Assembly (NCBI GenBank): GCA_963457665.1
Contig: OY735212.1
Span: forward strand, 56,738,038-56,802,037
Source of the DNA: Thysanoteuthis rhombus
Taxonomy: Eukaryota; Mollusca; Cephalopoda; Oegopsida; Thysanoteuthidae
DNA length: 64,000 bases
Reading direction: 5' to 3'
Both the position numbers and the translations under genes were made by a program. Position 1 is the first letter of the stretch, and every line of letters begins with the position of its first letter. Below the pieces are notes generated by a model, which saw only the letters and a program-made list of their open reading frames with translations, had not been told where the DNA came from and searched no databases. Shown piece by piece: positions 58,000-64,000 of this stretch.

Positions 58000-58355
58000 A
58001 TACTGACAGGATAGCTGGCACTTGTGTCCTTGTGCTAGACTAAGCTTAGCTCTATAAATGCATATTCCAGTACCTTCTTAAGCAACAGCTAGAGAGCGAG
58101 CAGAATAGTCTGTTATTACTGAAGTGAGTTCGATCCTAACTTGATCCCCAAGATTGGTGGCCAAGTTCCCTACTGTAGCTGAGATACACCTATTTCCCAT
58201 CAATACCAGAGGTTGGTTTTGGAACCCGAGTAAGTGCCAGGATTGCGAATGCTGCTTTTTGAGACAGGAACTTGGAAGAACCTTGTAACAATTTTCCTAC
58301 TCCCATCCCTCCTGTCAGGCCCTGTGCCAGACTAAGCTGATCTTCGTAAATATCA
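58000..58355 (+). repeat. tRNA-derived SINE, tandem plus copies
   Basis: The tail block CCTTGTGCTAGACTAAGCTT (58028) precedes a head with box B GTGAGTTCGATCCTAAC (58124). A second tail CCCTGTGCCAGACTAAGCTG lies at 58320. This is the same arrangement as at 49.2-49.6 kb in the opposite direction. Confidence 0.6.
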
Positions 58356-58960
58356 ATTCATAGTTATCGTCTCTACTTTTTTGTGATGCCTTTTGTTGAT
58401 TCCCTGAGTCCAAAACCAATACACGTGATTCATCATTCAATGTCGCTTTTATTGAGTCCCTTCCAAAGGTTCAGCTTCTACTTGAAAGAGAAACTTGAGT
58501 ACTTGTTCGTTTCCTGCAAATGTGCAGATATCAAATCCGGCTACGATTTATTTGACTTGCTTTATTGGACAGAACCGAATCCTATTTTTCCCCAAAAATC
58601 AAATGTCCAAATCTCTACTCGATGCCCACCATGGCTTATACAACAACAAAAATCTAATACATACAAATATGCATTAACATGCAGTAGAAAATATAAAATA
58701 AAAGCACGCCTTAGTGCATATGAGAGATTATGTCAATATGTATGACGTTTTTTCACTCGCGTGAATATACGTATATTCATGTGTGTGTATGTGTGTGTAT
58801 AGAGAGAGAAGGGAAGAGGGAGGAAGAGGGAGAGATAGAGATGGAGTCAGTGTATCTTTGCGCGAGAAAACCAGTACATTCTGTGTTTTCATACCTATAT
58901 CAAACTGAATGGCTACACTTGAGTCAGTTTATAGTTTTCACGTGAATGCACATTTATTTC
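58356..58960. other. Unannotated stretch with GT/GA microsatellite
   Basis: The 120-codon frame 58383-58745 (+) has no recognisable domain or splice context. (TG)n and (GA)n repeats occur at about 58780-58840. Confidence 0.45.
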
Positions 58961-59235
58961 AATCATTTTTTATCTTCTGTCGTTGAGCATAAATATTTCC
59001 CAGGATTTGCCGAATCTCTCTTTCATGGGCGTTGCAGAGCCAGTACTTTCTGAACTTGTCTTGTTCGACTTTCTATCCACTATTCTGCTGTACTCGGTTT
59101 TGCATGCGATCTCCGGGGATCCATGCAATGGGTCTTGATGACCACCGGCTTTCTGTCATTCTTGCAACATGACTAGCCCATTGACATTTGAGTTTTTTAA
59201 TTGACTCTGTTTGCATGACCTAATGGATACGACTT
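58961..59235 (-). mobile_element. RTE-type LINE 3' end
   Basis: It matches the C-terminal block (plus GGGCGTTGCAGAGCCAGTAC and TTGCAACATGACTAGCCC). There is no simple repeat tail and the 5' end is truncated. Confidence 0.75.
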
Positions 59236-59668
59236 TGTACTGTTACTTACCTTTGTAAGCCGGGGGGAGCTACCCACTCATTTACAGGGCAGTTTTACAA
59301 GTTGTCTTCCATCTGCTGATGAGGGCAAAGTCGTAGAACACTGCAAACATATCTGTATTCGTAAGTATTCTGGCATTCCAGAATACAGACATATTTATGT
59401 ATATCTAAGTGTGCATTTGACTCCTTCCCAAAGTATATACGTATGATTATGACTTTTATTTGAGTGTGTAGACACACACGTTATTGTGCCTATACGTAAT
59501 TCAAACGCTTTAGACACCAATGAAGACGTTCGAACTTATGCGTCTACGTACATATGTCATGAGCGTTCTTCCATATGTAAATATACACACGCACAAGATA
59601 AATATATATCTTATCTATGTGTGCGTGAGTGGACATGAATTGTTTCTCTCTTTCTCTCTCTCCTCATA
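59236..59668. other. Unannotated stretch
   Basis: It contains TATG/TACG-rich words and a pyrimidine run at 59643-59662. No gene. Confidence 0.4.
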
Positions 59669-59685
59669 ACACACACACAAACGCA

Positions 59686-59778
<93 letters not shown>
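59669..59778. repeat. (CA)n(TA)n compound microsatellite
   Basis: CA units to about 59732, followed by TA to 59778. Confidence 0.95.
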
Positions 59779-59782
<4 letters not shown>

Positions 59783-60219
59783 CGTGCTACTGGTGCGTAC
59801 AGGGAATTCGAAAAGCACGTCCAAACTGTATGTAGTGCAGACTTTTGCCGCCATCCTTAGTGAGCAGCACCCTTTGTTGGATCACTGTATACCTATCCAA
59901 GAGGACTGCTTCAAAGGAGATTATATAACGCTGGTTGGTGAGCTGGCCCCCGGCCAACGAAATGATGAAGGGATTCCCTTAAAAAGAACTCTTGTGGATT
60001 TGACTACTGCAAATAGGGAGCAGAGGCTGCCAACAGGCAGAAATGTCACCGCAAGGTCTCCCGGGCAACTTCCCTTGCTGATTTCAACCACAGAACCAGA
60101 GCAGGGGGACAGGGGGCAGGGCGTAAAATTGATATTTCTTACAGTCAATAGTCCACCTTTACCCGCTCGTGGGCCTCGCCTGTCACAAGCGGGCCTGCAG
60201 CAGGCGTGGAGTCCCCTTT

Positions 60220-60220
<1 letters not shown>
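59779..60220 (+). other. GC-rich open segment enclosed by two (TA)n arrays
   Basis: This is about 440 bp of clearly higher GC, open in one plus frame (59784 onward, about 145 codons before the TA array). The translation includes LVGELAPGQRNDEG, IPLKRTLVDLTTANREQR and PLLISTTEPEQGDRG: balanced and protein-like, but not a family I recognise. A shorter minus frame (59921-60148) overlaps. It could be a piece of a larger mobile element or a host exon. Confidence 0.3.

Positions 60221-60221
<1 letters not shown>

Positions 60222-60280
<59 letters not shown>
60222..60280. repeat. (TA)n microsatellite
   Basis: A TA tract of about 59 bp on the right side of the GC-rich segment. Confidence 0.95.
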
Positions 60281-60282
<2 letters not shown>

Positions 60283-61523
60283 TCGTATAAAGCTATAACT
60301 GCTTGCCAGCCCACATAAAACATTTTATACATTCTCTTTGTATCTCATTGGTGCTGCTTTGGCGCAAGGAAAGGTTTTTTCTATTAGACGAAGTGACTGC
60401 ATGATTTATCATTCCAATGTCACATCTATTTCCAATGATATTGGATCGTAGACAAACCTCCGTTTCAGAAATGGACCCACTCTCTACCATTACATTCGTT
60501 CGTCACTTCTGTTTCACTACCATAAATGCTATAACCAATAGCAGTGTTCTTCTATTTTGATTTATTAAATATAATATATATATATAGCCTAGCATTCTCA
60601 TAACCAGCAGAAACATGACTTCATTAATAATTGAAATAGTTGTGTATTTTCTATCGATGACCATGGGCAAGTATTTGTGTCCTAATAAAAGCCAGAACTT
60701 CAAATACTGAAAAATCAGTCAATTAATTAGTAACCATAAACAGGCTAAAAGTTACTTTCAATATCTTTGGACAACTAAGTTTATGTCTAATGTATGTCAT
60801 GTTCATGTAAAAGTTTCTGGTATGAACTTTAGGGAAATCTTAGAAGTGTCTTCGAAGTTTACTTGGCTGTTTGTGGATCGTCTATACATATTCTTAAATA
60901 ATTGTTGGGAGGTGGTGAGTAATTGGTGTCTCATCTATTAATTGGACTTGAATGAAAACATGCAATTATCTCACTTACTGATTAATTGAAGTAATGGAAA
61001 TACAAAACTCTGTGTGTATGCGTGTATGCATGAGTGTATATACGTATGCATGTGTGTGCATAAGTATTCATATATATACATGTATGTGTGTGTATGTGTG
61101 CGTGTGTGTGTGTTCGTGTTTCTCTATGTTTCTAGACTGAAATACATTCTTTGTTAAAAACAGGTAATATCTTGTTTGGTTTTATCTTTTCACCTTTCTA
61201 TTCCCACTTCAAATTAAGAATTAGGTAAACCTGTGGTTAATTCATTATTATCCTGCAATAAAGCTTATTTTACTTGGTCATCAAAAAATTAGCGTGCATA
61301 CATTGTTGAGAACACCTTAAACATACATGCACATAGTTCTGCGATCGGGCTTAGAGGTTCAAATTTCAAGTTTAATATCTCTTCCAGTTAGTAACAATAG
61401 TCGCAGAGCAGAAAGTTAGAAGAAAACAAAATAACTGACGTTTAATCGACAATCCTAGACACAAGTAGGCCCTTCGCCAGCGTACAGCGAGTGGGAGATT
61501 ATCCATTAAGGCCGGGTAGTGTT
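60281..61523. other. Unannotated stretch
   Basis: It has a short TA tract near 60572 and TG/TATG-rich sequence at 61012-61112. No gene. Confidence 0.45.
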
Positions 61524-61719
61524 CAGTGTTACCAAAAAGCGTTAGATTTAAAAGAAAACGCCTCAAGTGTCAAAAACTCAAGGAAAAGATCCTAAAAATG
61601 GACAAAAACAAGCAAAATGCCCAAATTGTTTAAGCACGCCCGCGCTGATTTAGCGCCTTTTCTCACTGCCAAGAACTGCCGCAGAATTTATCGTGGAAAA
61701 CGCTAAATTGACAACGCTG
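61524..61719. mobile_element. 196-bp MITE, hAT-like
   Basis: The left end is CAGTGTTACCAAAAAGCGTT. The right end read inversely is CAGCGTTGTCAATTTAGCGT. The flanking 8-mers GTAGTGTT and GAAGTGCT agree at 6 of 8, consistent with a decayed 8-bp target duplication as made by hAT transposases. Length is within 1 bp of the copy at 30151. Confidence 0.65.
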
Positions 61720-64000
61720 GAAGTGCTTGTGTCGTAAAAATGATTTATGTTGTAGAAACTACCACTCTGAAATGAATTCATATCACATTCACTGCTGGGG
61801 CCCAGTGATATCCTGGAGGGGTGACTCATCCCCTCCGGCGACGTGCCTGAGTACAAGGCGGTTTTTGATTGGATGATCAAACTGAATTTAGCCTCGGGAT
61901 GAAAATCAGATTTAATGCACTCCTTACTGCTGGCATCGAATATCGATTGGCAGCATCCGAACTTGGACCGAGAAGTAACGCTGTCATGGGGATGGGGTCA
62001 CAAAGACCTGAAAGTTTTGTCTGACGTACTCCACTTGAGTGAATATCATCTTATTATGGCATTCTTAAGAGCATTCGGTGAATTCCCAGCGTGAAACTTG
62101 CGGGTAGATAGAAGTAGTTTGGACAGCCAAGCAGTGCAAAACAGTCTAACCCTCTCCAGACACTCACACGCTGTGAGATCTCCAAACTCATTTTGATTTC
62201 ATTTGATGAGTTGGAGTTTCTTTTATTCCATCGCCCCTCCACTGTTCCCCCTCCAATGTGTTGCTATCTTTCCTCCAAATCTCCGTCTTTCTTATCACTG
62301 ATTCAAATTAACTAATTGCAGTTGTCTCTCCTAGTTACTGAGCAGCAATTCGCCTAAAGTCCAATGAAAGACGTACACGTATGCCTGTATATGATAAGGA
62401 GGAATCTCGTCTCACCGAGATTGCTTGTGTACGAATCAATTGCTGCATCTCAATAGGCACAGATGTGTGTGCGTGTATGTGTGTACAGATGACTCAGTTC
62501 TTCTCTGGCTTTCATTCTCCCTTTCTGACCGTCTTCGTGTTTTGCATTTATGGGATAATTCTAAGAGGTAGAAAAAAAAAAGAAAAATCATCGTGGATCC
62601 GAGGGTGAACCTGAGTTAGTATGCGACGACAAAAATGGAAATGGGTTCGAAATTTAGTTGAAAATAAAGACAGCGGAGTGTGCAAAAGATTAATTGGTTG
62701 GTACCGATCGGGCATTAAATGCAAGTAGCAAAAGATAAGACAAAATATGGAGGGATAAGATTGATGAGTCCATCGGTGACGCATGGCAAAGGTTGGCACA
62801 ATCACAGTCATTATGCTATAAGATGGAAAAGATCTTTGTCAAACAATGAAATAATAAGTACCGATGATGATAGTGATTTATGAGCAATACTTTCTTAATC
62901 ACTGATAGTTCATGCCAGAAAAAAGTATTGACCATAAGTATTTGAAAAAGTACAAAATCTGTCTTTATTTCATTACAAATCAGGGGCTGGGACGGATTTT
63001 GTGCTGGGTGGGGATCAAAATGAACTGACAGGTATGGCAACTCTCACATATAGCTCTGTGATTTCACTTTTGAAATCTCTTTGGTTGATTCTCAATAATA
63101 TTTCAGTGGGATAAAAACGAAGTACTTGCCTTTTCTAAATAACAATTTTATCAAATTTAAAAAAAACATTTGAAAGAAATCTAGCATTCAGAACCACAAA
63201 AAAGGCTAAATACATTCTTTGTTTTTGTTGATACCAGAAATTTAATTCTTTTTGTGTAATCTTCCTGTTTTAGATCTCAAACCCAAGCAATTAGAAGTAA
63301 AATGACTGTTTTTTCAATTACTTTGACAATTACCATATATATACATATCTTTAGCTGACCCATTCGTAAAGATTTTTCCGGTCGTTTTTAAAAAAAAATA
63401 CCTTTAACTCTTATAACTGCGTTCTAAGTCCTATAGAGCATTTAGATTTTTCACCAATATAACGGGTTCTTTGATAGCTACTGACTATTAATTTGATGAT
63501 GAATGGTAATTAGTTAATGAGGCCTTAGCAAACTTTACCACAGTAATATCATATCGTATTCTAAACATAAGACTGATTCCTTTTTTAATATTAACAGAAA
63601 TGAGTTAATTTTTGCCTCGGGTTATTTATATGTACGTACATTGGTCTGTAGTATACATACAGCTAGCAATAATTTGAATTGATTTTTCGTATCAGACTCT
63701 TCCTCGGGACGATGAGACATTAGTAAATGAATGTTTCAAAACGTTATTTTTGTAATGTATGGTCAATGTATTCTCAAATACATATTCATGCAACAATCAA
63801 ATCAAAACATAAGGTCAACTATGAGCATAAAATATATTTCCTGAGTGAATGATGTACGCTCTTTCTAATGGACCTCATTTCAAGTTACCAATTAACGTAC
63901 GTTCAATATCATTTGACATTATATGAATGTCTCACTCAAATTCTCACACAAAATTCCGGTGAATAATCTTGGTGCCACTATTGCAGACCTTCAAAAAGTT
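61720..64000. other. Unannotated stretch to the window end
   Basis: 61760-62260 is GC-richer than average, but its frames (61650-61880 and 62054-62242 minus) have no recognised domain. The remainder is AT-rich and featureless to me. Confidence 0.45.

Noticed and set aside
58383-58745. 120-codon plus-strand open frame as a gene
   Set aside because: No recognisable domain, AT-rich codon use like the background, an overlapping frame in another phase, and no splice or start context.

Overview
The window looks like non-coding nuclear DNA from an invertebrate animal. By eye it is about two-thirds A+T. It is full of (TA)n, (CA)n, (CT)n and (TATC)n microsatellites, tRNA-derived SINEs, decayed RTE-type LINE ends and several dispersed repeats I cannot name. 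There are no bacterial operons, no long intact genes and no rRNA. The only protein-coding sequence I recognise with confidence is one 129-base exon at 31302-31430 (+). It encodes the beta1-beta2/loop D part of the extracellular domain of a Cys-loop ligand-gated ion channel subunit, of the divergent type I associate with molluscs and annelids (Alpo-like). This makes a lophotrochozoan plausible, but the species is not determined. Either the whole window lies inside and around one gene with very long introns, or the exon sits next to a large intergenic desert.

Layout. 1-14.5 kb holds RTE LINE 3' ends (1-235, 6821-7450, 14285-14490, all on the minus strand), a first SINE head, two minus-strand Penelope-like terminal motifs (5.7 and 11.6 kb) and one plus-strand motif (6.4 kb). 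14.6-26 kb holds compound (CT)n/(TA)n arrays, a dispersed repeat called here family B (17.2 kb), a good hammerhead-like fold beside a (TA)n array (19.8 kb), family C repeats (21.7 and 25.8 kb) and a well-preserved tRNA-derived SINE (23.5 kb). 27-31.5 kb is the most informative part: two GC-richer open segments of unknown nature, a composite SINE, a 195-bp hAT-like MITE, a family B copy and then the channel exon. 32-42 kb holds SINE pieces, an inverted pair of Penelope-like motifs (37.8 kb), another family C copy and another RTE end. 42.4-43.8 kb is a pyrimidine-rich tract with a higher-order (TATC)n minisatellite. 44-58.4 kb holds further family B, RTE and SINE copies, a repeat found twice at 48.9 and 53.2 kb, and a near-identical 98/106-nt inverted duplication (49.6 and 52.8 kb). 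59.7-60.3 kb is a GC-rich open segment enclosed by two (TA)n arrays. 61.5 kb holds a second, 196-bp copy of the MITE.

Apart from the single exon, no genes can be seen to work together. The structure of the window is mobile-element history. The most interesting signals are the recurrent hammerhead-like core (TTGACAA...GAAAC) next to (TA)n tracts, the recent inverted duplication, the two same-length MITEs, and the unnamed family B, which has at least eight copies.
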